Assembly (NCBI RefSeq): GCF_001612555.1
Contig: NZ_CP015110.1
Span: 62,001-126,000 of the forward strand
DNA from: Acinetobacter sp. TGL-Y2
GTDB taxonomy: Bacteria > Pseudomonadota > Gammaproteobacteria > Pseudomonadales > Moraxellaceae
Reading direction: 5' to 3'
DNA length: 64,000 bases
Shown here one piece after another: positions 8,721-19,297 of this stretch. Made by a program: the position numbers and the translations under genes. Each line of letters opens with the position of its first letter. Positions within the stretch are counted from its first letter, which is position 1. A model generated the notes under the pieces. That model was not told the DNA's origin. It ran no database searches and saw nothing but the letters and a program-made list of their open reading frames with translations.

Positions 8721-11411
8721 TTAACCTGTGTTGCGAAGCCCTGCGGCAATCCCTGCAATGCTCACCATCAGCGCATGATCTACAGGGGTTTGCTCCGCAG
8801 ATTGATGCGATAAGTATTCTCTACGGCGTTTCATGAGTTCAGCTTGAAGTAAATGCAGGGGCAGTAAATATGGCTTACGCACTTTCATGGACTGATCCAA
8901 GACGTCATTGGAACTGAGCAGTTTAGATTCACCTTTCATGGCCAGCAAAGTTTGCACGGCATCATGTAAACGGGTACGCAGTTCTGCACCCAAAACTTTC
9001 AAATTTTCGTCGTCGGTCAAATGAGATTCGTAATATAGCGCAATATTACTGTCTGCCTTAGACAACACCATTTCCAACATATCAATTAACGTTTGGAAAT
9101 ACGGCCACTGCTGCAACATTTCATCCAGTTCGGGTTTGTGACCTTGGGTAATGACTTGGTTAATCGCAGCACCAGTGCCAAGCCAAGCAGGAAGCATGAG
9201 ACGAATCTGTGTCCAAGCAAATACCCAAGGAATCGCACGCAGTGATTCAATACCGCCACTGACTTTGCGTTTTGCCGGTCGTGAGCCGAGCGGTAGCATT
9301 TGCAGTTCAAGTTCAGGGGTAACAGTTCTTAAGTACTGCACAAAATGCGGATTATCACGTACCGTTTGACGATACACTTGCACCGATAGATCAGTCATCT
9401 TATGCATCAGTTCACGCCATTCGGGTTTCGGTTCTGGCGGTGGCAATAGCGTCGCTTCTAAGGTTGCTGCTGTATAAATTTCAAGGTTTTGTAAGGCAAT
9501 TTCTTCTAAACCAAACTTAAAGCGAATCATTTCACCTTGTTCAGTGACTCGGATTGCTCCTGAGATTGAACCCGGTGGTTGAGAGAACAATGCCTGTTGA
9601 GTAGGCGCACCGCCACGGCTGATTGATCCACCACGACCATGAAATAAAGTCAGCTGAACATCATGATTTTTCGCAATCGAGGTCAGCTCTTCTTGGGCAC
9701 GGTACTGCGCCCAGTTGGCAGACATAAAGCCGGCGTCTTTGGCTGAGTCCGAATAACCAATCATCACTTCATGTTTAGACTGAATATGCTGTTTGTACCA
9801 GTGCATATTGAACAACGTGTTCATGGTGTCTGCTGCACCATCGAGATCTTTTAAAGTTTCAAATAACGGCACAACGCGTAAAGGATGTTCAATTCCGGCT
9901 TCTTTTTGCAGTAACAGCACCGCCAAAACATCACTTGGGTACTCTGCCATGGAAATAATATAAGCCCCTAAACTCTCTTTCGGTTGTTCAGCCAAAGTAC
10001 GCATGGTGGCAAACACCTCTTGTACATCTGGGTGTTCAATCAGGCTTTGCGCAGGTACATGTAAATGCTTAGGCAACAGGGGACGTTTGCTTTGTAATTC
10101 TTGTAATAAGAAATTTTGGCGGGCTTGTTCGGTCCAGGTTTCAAAATTGCCTAAACCCAAATATTCAGTAATCGCTGAAATGGCTTGACGATGTCGTCCT
10201 GATTCTTGACGAATATCCAGTTTAAGTAACTCAATGCCGAAGCAATTCACGCGATAAATAAAGTCGAGTAATTTACCATTGGCAATCTCAGCCAAATTAC
10301 AGTCCATCAATGAGCGATAACACAGCAACAGCGGTTGCAGTAGCTCATCTTTATGATGAATGATTTGACTGCGATCTACATCACTGTGTTGACCTTGTAG
10401 TTTGGCCGCCAACCATTCACGGGTAATTTTCAGTCGTTCACGGGTACTGCGTAAATATTCGCGATACGGCTCGGCATGCGCATAACCAATCGCATTTTTG
10501 AGCTCATCACTACAGGCTTGAATGGACAGTTCCCAACGTAAATCTTCGATATCACGCAAGTACAAATCAGCTGCTTTCCAACGCGATAACCACAACACTT
10601 CTTGGGTCACTTTGTGGGTTACGTTTGGATTGCCGTCGCGGTCACCGCCCATCCAAGAGGCGAAACGCACAGGGGCAATGTCTAAAGGTAACGTACGTTC
10701 ACAGTGCGCATTGACCAAGTCACCGAGTTCACGAATAAATTTAGGAATGGCATTCCATAAGGTTTGTTCAATGGTGGTAAAGCCCCATTTGGCTTCATCA
10801 ATCGGGGTCGGGCGATGCTGACGAATTTCGTCGGTTTGCCATGCCGAACAGACCAATTGTTTTAAGTTTTCTAATACGCGCGCGCGTTGTTTCGGGGTCA
10901 GTTTTTGTTGATCAAATTGAGACAGGCAGTCATTGATGCCGTCATATTTTTGAATCAAGGTACGACGGCTGACTTCGGTTGGATGCGCTGTCAGCACCAG
11001 CTCAATGTTCAGCTCACAAATTTGTTGATAGAGTACATCTGCTGAAATTTGTTGTTGTTTAAATTTATCAAATAAGGGATCAAGCACGTTGGGAGAAGCA
11101 GCATCTTCATCACATTCATTTTGGCGGCGACTGCGCACCACGTGATATTGCTCAGCGATATTGGTGAAATTAAGAAAATGAGAAAATGCACGGGTCAGCG
11201 GTAAAATCTCATCATCTTCAAGGGTGAGAAAAAGCTGTTCGAGCTGTTTTTCTGCTTCAATATTGCCATCGCGTGCGCCTTTAGACAGCGCACGAATTTG
11301 CTCAATTTGATTAAACAAATCTTGTCCTGCTTGTTCTTTTAGGGTTTCACCCAAAAGATTTCCAAGTAAACGTACGTCTTCACGTAATGGAGCATCGATG
11401 TGTTGAATCAT
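8721..11411 (-). CDS. ppc: Phosphoenolpyruvate carboxylase
   Basis: Cytoplasmic anaplerotic enzyme that carboxylates phosphoenolpyruvate to oxaloacetate. The 896-residue length fits bacterial PEPC. Diagnostic motifs are VLTAHPTEVSRRT (catalytic His), MGGDRDGNPNVT, the glycine-rich FHGRGGSISRGG loop and the C-terminal RNTG. AGGAG precedes the ATG by a run of A. It appears monocistronic with its own terminator. Allosteric control by acetyl-CoA and aspartate is usual in the family but was not assessed from sequence. Confidence 0.97.
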   Translation of the reverse strand: MIQHIDAPLREDVRLLGNLLGETLKEQAGQDLFNQIEQIRALSKGARDGNIEAEKQLEQLFLTLEDDEILPLTRAFSHFLNFTNIAEQYHVVRSRRQNECDEDAASPNVLDPLFDKFKQQQISADVLYQQICELNIELVLTAHPTEVSRRTLIQKYDGINDCLSQFDQQKLTPKQRARVLENLKQLVCSAWQTDEIRQHRPTPIDEAKWGFTTIEQTLWNAIPKFIRELGDLVNAHCERTLPLDIAPVRFASWMGGDRDGNPNVTHKVTQEVLWLSRWKAADLYLRDIEDLRWELSIQACSDELKNAIGYAHAEPYREYLRSTRERLKITREWLAAKLQGQHSDVDRSQIIHHKDELLQPLLLCYRSLMDCNLAEIANGKLLDFIYRVNCFGIELLKLDIRQESGRHRQAISAITEYLGLGNFETWTEQARQNFLLQELQSKRPLLPKHLHVPAQSLIEHPDVQEVFATMRTLAEQPKESLGAYIISMAEYPSDVLAVLLLQKEAGIEHPLRVVPLFETLKDLDGAADTMNTLFNMHWYKQHIQSKHEVMIGYSDSAKDAGFMSANWAQYRAQEELTSIAKNHDVQLTLFHGRGGSISRGGAPTQQALFSQPPGSISGAIRVTEQGEMIRFKFGLEEIALQNLEIYTAATLEATLLPPPEPKPEWRELMHKMTDLSVQVYRQTVRDNPHFVQYLRTVTPELELQMLPLGSRPAKRKVSGGIESLRAIPWVFAWTQIRLMLPAWLGTGAAINQVITQGHKPELDEMLQQWPYFQTLIDMLEMVLSKADSNIALYYESHLTDDENLKVLGAELRTRLHDAVQTLLAMKGESKLLSSNDVLDQSMKVRKPYLLPLHLLQAELMKRRREYLSHQSAEQTPVDHALMVSIAGIAAGLRNTG

Positions 11412-11544
11412 TTTTTTCTCCTATTCTTTTCCTTTCGAATATACCGCTATTCCCTGAGAAGCCAAGTCATTTAGCTACAACTTTAGGATAAAAATAAACA
11501 AAATAAAGCGTTTTAAGCCGTTAAATGGATGAAGTTTAAACACG

Positions 11545-12165
11545 TCATGCAGCTTGATATTTCATTAAAAATAACTCAATTGCATCCGTGATAATGCCAT
11601 GACACTCGCTTGAAGTGGGCACAGCACGCACACCGAGCAAAACTTCATGATGACGATGACCCAGCAGCAGGGACAGTAAAAGATTGCATTGTTTTTCAAT
11701 ACTGTCCGCTCGGATGAAACCAAATTCGACGGCTTGGGTGAGAAAATCAGACCAGACCAAAAACAATCGTTGATGTGAAGCATTATAAAAAGATAAAGCC
11801 AACGGATTTTGTTCAGCTGCCAATTCTAATAATAAATGTTCAAGCTTAATCGCTTCAGGCAAGTTGATGATTTTTAAAGCTAAATCACAGAGTTGATACA
11901 GTGCTTCTTTAAAGTTAGTTTGGGGTTGAAGAACAATCGGATGAGCTTTAATGGATTCTTCACAGGTTTGTGCAATTGCGCAGGTAAATAAATTCTCTTT
12001 GTCCTGAAAATGGTTATAGACCGTGAGCTTAGTGACACCTGCTGACTTGGCAATTTGATTCATGCTTGAGCCATGAAAGCCATTTTTTAAAAATAACGCT
12101 TTAGCTGCTTGTAAAATGAGCGCACGTTTTTCTAAGTCCTTCGGACGACCCACATTGGTTTGCAC
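11545..12165 (-). CDS. TetR-family repressor of the adjacent RND pump
   Basis: Protein of about 206 residues with an N-terminal HTH (ALFLKNGFHGSSMNQIAKSA, then VTKLTVYNHFQDKENLF) and a ligand-binding helical domain. A GTG start (VQTNVGRPKD) is chosen because GGAG lies six bases upstream of it. It is divergent from the RND adaptor/pump genes, and a 14-bp-arm palindrome lies in the shared promoter region. By analogy with TetR/efflux pairs it should repress the pump and itself; the inducer is unknown. Confidence 0.9.
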   Translation of the reverse strand: MQTNVGRPKDLEKRALILQAAKALFLKNGFHGSSMNQIAKSAGVTKLTVYNHFQDKENLFTCAIAQTCEESIKAHPIVLQPQTNFKEALYQLCDLALKIINLPEAIKLEHLLLELAAEQNPLALSFYNASHQRLFLVWSDFLTQAVEFGFIRADSIEKQCNLLLSLLLGHRHHEVLLGVRAVPTSSECHGIITDAIELFLMKYQAA

Positions 12166-12213
12166 AAAAAACTCCAAAAAAAAGTAATTAAGCCATAACT
12201 TGAAAGATTAATT

Positions 12214-12245
12214 TTAATTAGTGTACCATGCGGTATATTAATTAA
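12214..12245. promoter_or_regulatory. Probable TetR operator between repressor and RND pump
   Basis: Two 14-base arms, TTAATTAGTGTACC and GGTATATTAATTAA, are separated by ATGC. After reverse-complementing the second arm, 12 of 14 positions match. The palindrome sits about 50 bases before the repressor start and 60 before the adaptor start, the usual place for a shared operator. Binding by the adjacent TetR protein is inferred. Confidence 0.75.
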
Positions 12246-12307
12246 AAATGTACAGATGAATCTCTCGTCGAAACATTTGCCCAAACAATTAAACAAGAGC
12301 AGTTCGC

Positions 12308-13408
12308 ATGAGTCATTATAAATTTGCTGTCGTTGGTCTAATCATGCTGTGTCATATCACATTATCGGCGTGTAGTCAGGAAAAACAAGTCACTGAACAA
12401 GTGCCTTTTGTGATGGTCGCACAGCCGAACACCACGCATGATGAACTTAAAAGCTATGCAGGTGATGTGCAAGCCAGACAGCAAACAGCTTTGGCATTTC
12501 GTGTGGCAGGTCAAATCACAGAGCGCTATGCGGATGTCGGTGATCGCGTCAAAGTCGGGCAAGTGCTTGCTAAATTGGATGTAAAAGATGCCCAGCTACA
12601 ACTGAGTGCATCCAAAGCGCAACTTGAGGCAGCGCAATCTGCGGTCAAAATTGCCGAAGATGAGTTCAAGCGGTTTAAACAATTACTGCCGATCAACGCC
12701 GTGAGTCGTTCGCAGTACGATGCCGTGGAAAATCAGTACAAGTCTGCTCAATCGACCTTGAAGCAAGCACAGTCGAATTATGCAATGAGTAGTAATCAGA
12801 CTGGGTACAACCAGTTGGTGGCCAACAAAAATGGCGTGATTACCCAGCGTGATATTGAGGTCGGTCAAGTCGTGGCTGCGGGGCAAGCGGCTTATCAGTT
12901 GGCCATTGATGGCGAGCGTGAAGTGGTGATTGGGGTTCCTGAGCAGGCGGTGGCGAACATTAAAGTTGGGCAAGATGCGTGGATTACCTTATGGTCAAAA
13001 CCCGATGAGCGCTTTGCCGCTTATGTCCGTGAAATTTCACCTGCGGCAGATCAGTCACGTACCTTTAGCGTCAAAGTGGCGTTAAAAGAAGGGCAGTATG
13101 TGATTCAGCTGGGACAAAGCGCCCGCGTATTTTTTGCATCTAATATTCAAAATGTACTCAGTGTGCCATTGACCAGTGTATCAGCGACAGAAAACCAAGC
13201 CTATGTTTGGGTGGTGGATTCAAATCAAAAGATTCGAAAAGTTAATGTGAGCTTAGGTGCTTATGGCCGTGACCACGTACCTGTGCTCTCTGGGCTTAAA
13301 GCCACAGATTGGGTGGTGGTAGGCGGCGTACACTTACTGCGAGATCAACAAAAAATACAACCGATTGACCGTCAAAACCGCAGCGTGAAAATTCAGGCAG
13401 GGGCTTAG
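12308..13408 (+). CDS. RND efflux periplasmic adaptor (membrane fusion lipoprotein)
   Basis: HlyD/AcrA-type adaptor of 366 residues. The N terminus is a lipoprotein signal with lipobox LSAC (Cys22), so it should be anchored in the inner membrane facing the periplasm. A lipoyl/beta-barrel start (LAFRVAGQITERYADVGDRV) is followed by an alpha-helical hairpin around residues 95-155 and then barrel domains. It is separated from the pump gene by two bases, so they form an operon. No outer-membrane channel gene is present, so a TolC-like protein encoded elsewhere is presumably used. Confidence 0.92.
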   Translation: MSHYKFAVVGLIMLCHITLSACSQEKQVTEQVPFVMVAQPNTTHDELKSYAGDVQARQQTALAFRVAGQITERYADVGDRVKVGQVLAKLDVKDAQLQLSASKAQLEAAQSAVKIAEDEFKRFKQLLPINAVSRSQYDAVENQYKSAQSTLKQAQSNYAMSSNQTGYNQLVANKNGVITQRDIEVGQVVAAGQAAYQLAIDGEREVVIGVPEQAVANIKVGQDAWITLWSKPDERFAAYVREISPAADQSRTFSVKVALKEGQYVIQLGQSARVFFASNIQNVLSVPLTSVSATENQAYVWVVDSNQKIRKVNVSLGAYGRDHVPVLSGLKATDWVVVGGVHLLRDQQKIQPIDRQNRSVKIQAGA

Positions 13409-13410
13409 CC

Positions 13411-16400
13411 ATGAACAGCAAAATGAATTTTAACCTGTCTGAGTGGGCACTTCGAAATAAAGGACTGATTCTTTATTTCATGATTTTGATGGGTATTTTA
13501 GGCATTTATTCTTATGCCAAACTCTCTCAAAGTGAAGATCCGCCATTTAGTTTTAAAGTGATGGTGGTGCAGACCTATTGGCCGGGTGCGACGGCTGAAG
13601 AAGTCTCGCTACAAGTGACCGATCGAATTGAAAAGCAGTTAATGAGCACCGGGCTTTACGAGCGTGTGGTGGCGTATTCCAGACCAGGTGAATCGATGGT
13701 GACTTTTATCGCCAAAGACTCCCTCAAGTCCTCTGATCTTCCCAATGTTTGGTATCAAGTCCGCAAAAAAGTCGGCGACATTCAGCATCAATTGCCCAGT
13801 GGTGTACAGGGTCCATTTTTCAATGACGAATTTGGCGATACCTTTGGCAATATCTATGTGCTGACCGGTCAAGATTTTGACTACGGTGTTTTAAAAGAAT
13901 ATGCAGATCGGGTGCAGCTGCAACTGCAACGCGTTGAAGACGTGGGCAAAGTGGATTTGGTCGGTTTGCAAGATCAAAAAATTTGGATTGAAATTTCAAA
14001 TACCAAATCTGCCCAGCTGGGTATTCCGATTACCGCGATTCAAGAGGCCTTACAAAAACAAAATGCCACGGCCAGTGCCGGTTTTTTTGAAACAGGCTCA
14101 GATCGTATTCAGGTTCGTGTCAGTGGACAGCTCAAATCTATTGATGACTTAAAGCAAATGCCACTGTTGGTGGGCAATAAAACCATTCAGTTGGGAGATG
14201 TGGCAGAGGTCTATCGAGGCTTTAGTGAACCTGCACAGCCACGCATGCGTTTTATGGGCGAAAACGGCATTGGGATTGCCGTGTCGATGCGTAAAGGCGG
14301 AGATATTATTGCGCTGGGAGAAAATCTTGAGCTGAAATTTAACGATCTACAACAAGCTTTGCCTTTGGGTATGCAGCTGAAAAAAGTCTCGGATCAACCT
14401 GTGGCGGTTGAGCGCAGTATTCAAGAGTTTATTAAAGTGCTTGCGGAAGCGGTGATTATTGTCCTGTTGGTGAGTTTTTTCTCCTTGGGTTTTCGCACCG
14501 GTTTGGTGGTGGCATTGTCCATTCCACTGGTTTTAGCGATGACCTTTGCGGGCATGAATTTCTTTGATGTGGGATTACATAAGATTTCACTCGGTGCTCT
14601 GATTCTCGCGTTAGGGCTGTTGGTGGATGATGCCATTATTGCCGTGGAGATGATGGCGATTAAGATGGAGCAGGGCTATAGCCGAATGAAAGCGGCAGGT
14701 TTTGCCTGGACCTCGACCGCTTTTCCGATGCTGACGGGGACACTCATTACTGCAGCGGGCTTTTTACCCATTGCAACGGCTGCCTCAAGTACCGGTGAAT
14801 ATACTCGGTCAATTTTCCAAGTGGTGACCATTGCCTTGGTGGTGTCATGGTTTGCAGCGGTACTTTTTGTACCGTATTTGGGAGATAAACTCCTGCCAGA
14901 TTTTACACACTTACCGCAAAAAGCACCGTGGTATCAGCGTCTATGGGCAAGGTTACGTAAGCAACCCGAGCCACGTCCTATTGTGCATGCACATGGCGCG
15001 CAGCATGACCCCTATCAAACCAAGACCTATCAGCGCTTTAGATCTGTCGTGAACCGCTGTATTACCTATCGAAAAACCGTGATTGCAGCCACGGTGGGTC
15101 TATTTATCTTGTCCATTTTGATGTTTAAACTGGTGCCACAGCAATTTTTCCCACCGTCAAATCGTGCTGAAATTTTGGTGGATTTAAAGCTTGAGGAAGG
15201 TGCATCCCTGACCGCAACAGAACAGGCGGTAAAAAAGGTGGAGAAGTTCTTATCCACTCAAAAAGGCATTGATAATTATGTGGCCTATGTAGGAACAGGC
15301 TCACCACGCTTTTACTTACCACTCGATCAACAATTGCCTCAAGCCAGTTTTGCCCAATTTGTGGTACTGGCTTCTTCACTGGATGAGCGTGATCAAATTC
15401 GTAAAAACTTAAGTCAGGAAATCAGCAAATTATTGCCAGAAGTTCGAACGCGCGTTTCATTGCTTGAAAATGGCCCACCCGTCGGCTATCCACTTCAGTT
15501 TCGCGTGTCGGGTGAAGATTTAAATATCGTGCGTCAACGTGCGCAGTTAGTATCTCAAACTGTAAGTGAAAATCCGAACGTGGCCAATGTACATTTGGAT
15601 TGGGGTGAGCCGAGCAAAGTCATTTCACTGGAAATTGATCAAGATCGTGCACGTCAGATGGGCGTCAGCAGTTTAGAACTGGCAAATTTCTTGAACAGTT
15701 CAATCAGTGGTGCTGTGATTAATCAGTACCGTGAAAAACGTGAGTTGATTGATATTCGCTTAAGAGGAGATAAAGCTGAGCGTATTGATGTGGGTTCTTT
15801 GGAAAGTTTGGCCGTACCCACCGCAAATGGTGGTACCGTACCTTTGGCGCAAATCGCCAATATTCAGTACAAATTTGAAGATGGATTGATTTGGCATCGT
15901 AATCGCTTACCGACCATTACGGTTCGTGCGGATATTGGCACTCAATTACAGCCGGCGACTGTGGTCGGTGAGCTTAATGACAGCATTGAAAAAATCCGTG
16001 CAGATTTACCCAGTGGTTATTTGGTTGAAGTTGGCGGCACAGTGGAAGAGTCAGCACGGGGACAAAGCTCAGTCAATGCGGGTATGCCCCTGTTTTTAGC
16101 GGTAGTGTTCACTTTGCTGATGATTCAGCTCAAGAGTATTTCTCGCGCATTGATTGTGTTTTTGACTGCGCCTTTGGGTTTGATTGGTGTAGTGTTGTTC
16201 CTGCTTATTTTTAACAAACCGTTCGGTTTTGTGGCTATGCTCGGTACGATTGCACTGTCGGGCATGATCATGCGAAATTCACTGATTTTAATTGATCAGA
16301 TTGAACAAGATATACGCGCAGGACATGCCGAGTGGGATGCCATTTTAGATGCAACCGTGCGCCGTTCTCGCCCGATTATCTTAACGGCGTTGGCAGCGGT

Positions 16401-16557
16401 ACTGGCGATGATCCCACTTTCTCGAAGTATTTTCTTCGGCCCAATGGCGGTTGCGATTATGGGTGGACTGATTATTGCGACTTTATTGACATTATTTTTC
16501 TTGCCCGCACTTTATGCAACTTGGTTTAAAGTAAAAAAAGACACAAAAAATGCGTAG
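13411..16557 (+). CDS. RND multidrug efflux permease (HAE1-type)
   Basis: Proton-driven inner-membrane pump of 1048 residues, the normal AcrB-family size. It has the N-terminal span followed by a large periplasmic loop, a cluster of spans around residues 335-490 with LGLLVDDAIIAVEMM (the buried Asp pair of the proton relay), a second loop and a second cluster of spans near the C terminus. FFxFMxNFG-like features of true AcrB are not obvious, so it belongs to a divergent branch of the superfamily and its substrates cannot be predicted. It is cotranscribed with the adaptor and probably controlled by the divergent TetR gene. Confidence 0.93.
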   Translation: MNSKMNFNLSEWALRNKGLILYFMILMGILGIYSYAKLSQSEDPPFSFKVMVVQTYWPGATAEEVSLQVTDRIEKQLMSTGLYERVVAYSRPGESMVTFIAKDSLKSSDLPNVWYQVRKKVGDIQHQLPSGVQGPFFNDEFGDTFGNIYVLTGQDFDYGVLKEYADRVQLQLQRVEDVGKVDLVGLQDQKIWIEISNTKSAQLGIPITAIQEALQKQNATASAGFFETGSDRIQVRVSGQLKSIDDLKQMPLLVGNKTIQLGDVAEVYRGFSEPAQPRMRFMGENGIGIAVSMRKGGDIIALGENLELKFNDLQQALPLGMQLKKVSDQPVAVERSIQEFIKVLAEAVIIVLLVSFFSLGFRTGLVVALSIPLVLAMTFAGMNFFDVGLHKISLGALILALGLLVDDAIIAVEMMAIKMEQGYSRMKAAGFAWTSTAFPMLTGTLITAAGFLPIATAASSTGEYTRSIFQVVTIALVVSWFAAVLFVPYLGDKLLPDFTHLPQKAPWYQRLWARLRKQPEPRPIVHAHGAQHDPYQTKTYQRFRSVVNRCITYRKTVIAATVGLFILSILMFKLVPQQFFPPSNRAEILVDLKLEEGASLTATEQAVKKVEKFLSTQKGIDNYVAYVGTGSPRFYLPLDQQLPQASFAQFVVLASSLDERDQIRKNLSQEISKLLPEVRTRVSLLENGPPVGYPLQFRVSGEDLNIVRQRAQLVSQTVSENPNVANVHLDWGEPSKVISLEIDQDRARQMGVSSLELANFLNSSISGAVINQYREKRELIDIRLRGDKAERIDVGSLESLAVPTANGGTVPLAQIANIQYKFEDGLIWHRNRLPTITVRADIGTQLQPATVVGELNDSIEKIRADLPSGYLVEVGGTVEESARGQSSVNAGMPLFLAVVFTLLMIQLKSISRALIVFLTAPLGLIGVVLFLLIFNKPFGFVAMLGTIALSGMIMRNSLILIDQIEQDIRAGHAEWDAILDATVRRSRPIILTALAAVLAMIPLSRSIFFGPMAVAIMGGLIIATLLTLFFLPALYATWFKVKKDTKNA

Positions 16558-16690
16558 AATGCTTGAATACTAGGTGCGAATAATTGAAAATTTCAATATA
16601 GTAGTCCCTAGTTTTTAACACAAAATAACACAATGAATCCGCTGCATAAGAACAATTGAGCATGCAGTGGGTTGAGGTCGAAAAGTATCC

Positions 16691-17068
16691 ATGGGGCGAG
16701 ACAATCTAGAAGGACATCGTCGGTTTATGACGTTGTCTTATGTATTTATGTTTGTTGCATTATTTACAGTGTTTAGCGCTGTAGTCGCCTATTTTTTGTC
16801 TCGAAAAGTGGCACATTCAGATACAGCTGAAGTTTGGATGCAGGCGCAAGCGCTTTGGGTTATGCGCAGTGCGATTATGTTTTTGATTTTGGCATTTTTT
16901 GCATCTTTATGGTTTATCCCATCTCTTTTTATCTACTGGGACAGTGTGCTTTGGGTCAAGAGTTGTACCGTTTTAGGTGTGATTTTCAGTGCAGTCGCAT
17001 GGTTGTATTTACTCAATGCATGGCTCAAAGGCTTGAGTAAATACATGCAGCAGAAAGCCGTTTTCTAA
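16691..17068 (+). CDS. Four-span membrane protein, hypothetical
   Basis: Protein of 125 residues with a polar N terminus (MGRDNLEGHRRFMT) and four hydrophobic segments at about residues 14-36, 57-74, 76-95 and 98-115, with a Lys-rich C-terminal tail. I do not recognise a characterised family. It lies just upstream of dnaJ in the same direction with a gap of about 90 bases, so co-transcription is possible but not shown. Confidence 0.7.
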   Translation: MGRDNLEGHRRFMTLSYVFMFVALFTVFSAVVAYFLSRKVAHSDTAEVWMQAQALWVMRSAIMFLILAFFASLWFIPSLFIYWDSVLWVKSCTVLGVIFSAVAWLYLLNAWLKGLSKYMQQKAVF

Positions 17069-17159
17069 AAAAACATCAGATTGACTTGTAATATCGAGTG
17101 ATGACCCCAACATACTTCGCAGTGAAGTAATCTCAATTTTTTGTGGAGCATCGCCAGAC

Positions 17160-18281
17160 ATGGCTAAACGTGATTATTATGAGGTTTTAGGGGTATCTAA
17201 AACCGCTAGTGATGATGAAATTAAAAAAGCCTACCGTAAGTTGGCGATGAGGTATCATCCAGACCGTAACCCAGATAATGCTGAGGCTGAAGATAAATTT
17301 AAAGAAGCAGCAGAAGCTTACGAGATTTTATCTGACGGCGAAAAGCGCAGTATGTATGACCGTATGGGACATAATGCATTTGAAGGCGGCATGGGCGGAG
17401 GTGGCTTCGGTGGCGGTGGTGGTTTCAGCGCAGAAGACATTTTCAGTCAGTTTGGTGATATCTTCGGTGGTGCTTTTGGTGGGGGTGGCCGTGGTGGCCA
17501 GCAACGTCAAAAGCGCGGTTCTGACTTACGTTATGTTTTAGAACTCAGCTTAGAAGAAGCGGTTAAAGGCGTTAAAAAAACCATTACCTTTACCGCACCT
17601 GCGCCATGTGAAACTTGTGATGGCAAAGGCTCTAAAAACCCGCAAGATGTTGAAACCTGTAAAACCTGTCATGGTGCAGGTCAGGTGCGTATGCAACAGG
17701 GTTTCTTCTCTGTTCAGCAAACCTGTAGCAGCTGTCGTGGACAAGGTAAAATCATCAAGAACCCATGTGGAACTTGTCATGGTTCGGGTGTCAAAGACCG
17801 TCAACAAACCCTTGAAGTCACCATTCCTGCAGGCGTGGACAATGGCGATCGTGTACGTTTAACCGCTAAAGGTGAAGCGATTCGTGATGGTCAGTCAGGT
17901 GATCTATACGTTGAAGTTAATGTGCGCGAGCATGAAATCTTCCAACGTGATGGTGCGGACTTGTATATGGACGTACCTATTAGCATTGCAGATGCAGCGC
18001 TGGGTAAAGAAATTGAAATTCCAACACTGGATGGTCGTGTGAACTTGAAAGTGCCTGAAGGTACACAAACGGGCAAAATGTTCCGTCTACGGGGTAAAGG
18101 TGTAAAACCTGTTCGTACCAGTATGCAAGGTGACTTACTTTGCCGTGTTGTGGTTGAAACGCCCGTACATTTAACCTCACGCCAGCGTGAGCTGTTAAAA
18201 GAATTGCAAGAGTCGATGGATGGAGAAGACAGTAAGTCTTCACCGAAGAAAAAATCATTCTTCGACCGTTTGTTTGACTAA
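17160..18281 (+). CDS. dnaJ: Chaperone DnaJ (Hsp40)
   Basis: Co-chaperone that stimulates the DnaK ATPase and delivers unfolded clients. Domains in order: the J domain with the HPD tripeptide (YHPDRNPDN, near residue 33), a Gly/Phe-rich linker around residues 76-118, four zinc-binding CxxCxGxG repeats ([32 protein letters not shown]), then the substrate-binding C-terminal domains. The 373-residue length is normal. dnaK and grpE are not next to it. A strong terminator follows. Confidence 0.98.
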   Translation: MAKRDYYEVLGVSKTASDDEIKKAYRKLAMRYHPDRNPDNAEAEDKFKEAAEAYEILSDGEKRSMYDRMGHNAFEGGMGGGGFGGGGGFSAEDIFSQFGDIFGGAFGGGGRGGQQRQKRGSDLRYVLELSLEEAVKGVKKTITFTAPAPCETCDGKGSKNPQDVETCKTCHGAGQVRMQQGFFSVQQTCSSCRGQGKIIKNPCGTCHGSGVKDRQQTLEVTIPAGVDNGDRVRLTAKGEAIRDGQSGDLYVEVNVREHEIFQRDGADLYMDVPISIADAALGKEIEIPTLDGRVNLKVPEGTQTGKMFRLRGKGVKPVRTSMQGDLLCRVVVETPVHLTSRQRELLKELQESMDGEDSKSSPKKKSFFDRLFD

Positions 18282-18292
18282 TTGATCAGATG

Positions 18293-18322
18293 AAAAAAGC
18301 CCGACCATGAGTCGGGCTTTTT
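18293..18322 (+). terminator. Terminator of dnaJ
   Basis: A stem of at least 11 bp (AAAAAGCCCGAC/GTCGGGCTTTTT) with the loop CATGA lies 11 bases after the stop and ends in T. Confidence 0.92.
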
Positions 18323-18341
18323 AAATTCTGTAGATTGGTTT

Positions 18342-19262
18342 TTATTGAAGCTGAATATCTAAGCCCATCTTTTTTAAATGCGCATATTCATAGCCTGCAT
18401 CTTCTGCGGGATACCTTAAATTAGGCACACCATAATTTTTTGCGATATTCCAAAGAATACTTTCACCAGCCGGCAGAGCTTGAGGCTCAATTGTATAAAG
18501 CGGATCTTGATAGGCTGAATCACTGTCTATAAATTGCCATCCTGAATCCTGAAAAGCCGCAATCACATCTTTGAGCCATGCTGCATTGATGGCTCTCACA
18601 TGCAGTAAAAGAATGTGTTTGGGTGAACGACCTAATGTCTCTATGGCTAAGCCATCATAATATTTTGCGCGATCAAGTAGATGAGAAATATAAGCTTGCT
18701 TTAATTTTTTCAAGCTATTAGCGTCATTATTTTGCTGAAATTTAAGAAATAATTGATTGTAATACCAATCACTTGCATCAATGCTTACAGCACCTGACTG
18801 ATAGTGGTGGTCTTTAATCCAACGCCTCACACCATCTCTTTTCTCTAATGTATTGCCTTCTTTCAGAAATGGAAAACGATAGCGCGCTACAAATCCGTCT
18901 AATGTCGAAAATGCCTCGTGCCCTTGCTGAATATCATGTAAATAAGCGTCTAAACTCACTTCATTTTTATTGAGGTTGAGATGTAAGTTGCCATGATTGG
19001 CAATCCGATGTCCGTGTTGCCCCCATTCGGCCACGAGGCTTAAGCCTTGATTTCCGCCAATTTTACTGAGGCTTGGATAAAGAATGGCTTGAACTTGATT
19101 CTGTTTTAGCGCTTTTAATATATCGTGATTAATTTGCTGTGCATCAGGATTTAAAGAAGGATCTAATCCATCATCAAAACTTAAAGCTAAGCTTTTTGCG
19201 CTTATCTGAGTACACACAGTACACAGAACTAAAAAACAACTCATTAAAATTTTATTAAGCAT
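18342..19262 (-). CDS. Exported polysaccharide deacetylase-family protein
   Basis: Protein of 306 residues with a signal peptide (MLNKILMSCFLVLCTVCTQISA) and a NodB-type carbohydrate esterase 4 core. Motif 1 is LALSFDDGLDP (catalytic and metal-binding Asp pair), and the zinc His motif is seen in IANHGNLHLN. It is predicted to remove acetyl groups from a periplasmic or surface polysaccharide; the substrate is unknown. It is downstream of the yciK terminator and so probably has its own promoter. Confidence 0.87.
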   Translation of the reverse strand: MLNKILMSCFLVLCTVCTQISAKSLALSFDDGLDPSLNPDAQQINHDILKALKQNQVQAILYPSLSKIGGNQGLSLVAEWGQHGHRIANHGNLHLNLNKNEVSLDAYLHDIQQGHEAFSTLDGFVARYRFPFLKEGNTLEKRDGVRRWIKDHHYQSGAVSIDASDWYYNQLFLKFQQNNDANSLKKLKQAYISHLLDRAKYYDGLAIETLGRSPKHILLLHVRAINAAWLKDVIAAFQDSGWQFIDSDSAYQDPLYTIEPQALPAGESILWNIAKNYGVPNLRYPAEDAGYEYAHLKKMGLDIQLQ

Positions 19263-19297
19263 CTTACTTATTCTACTTTTTTAATTGAATAGAGATG

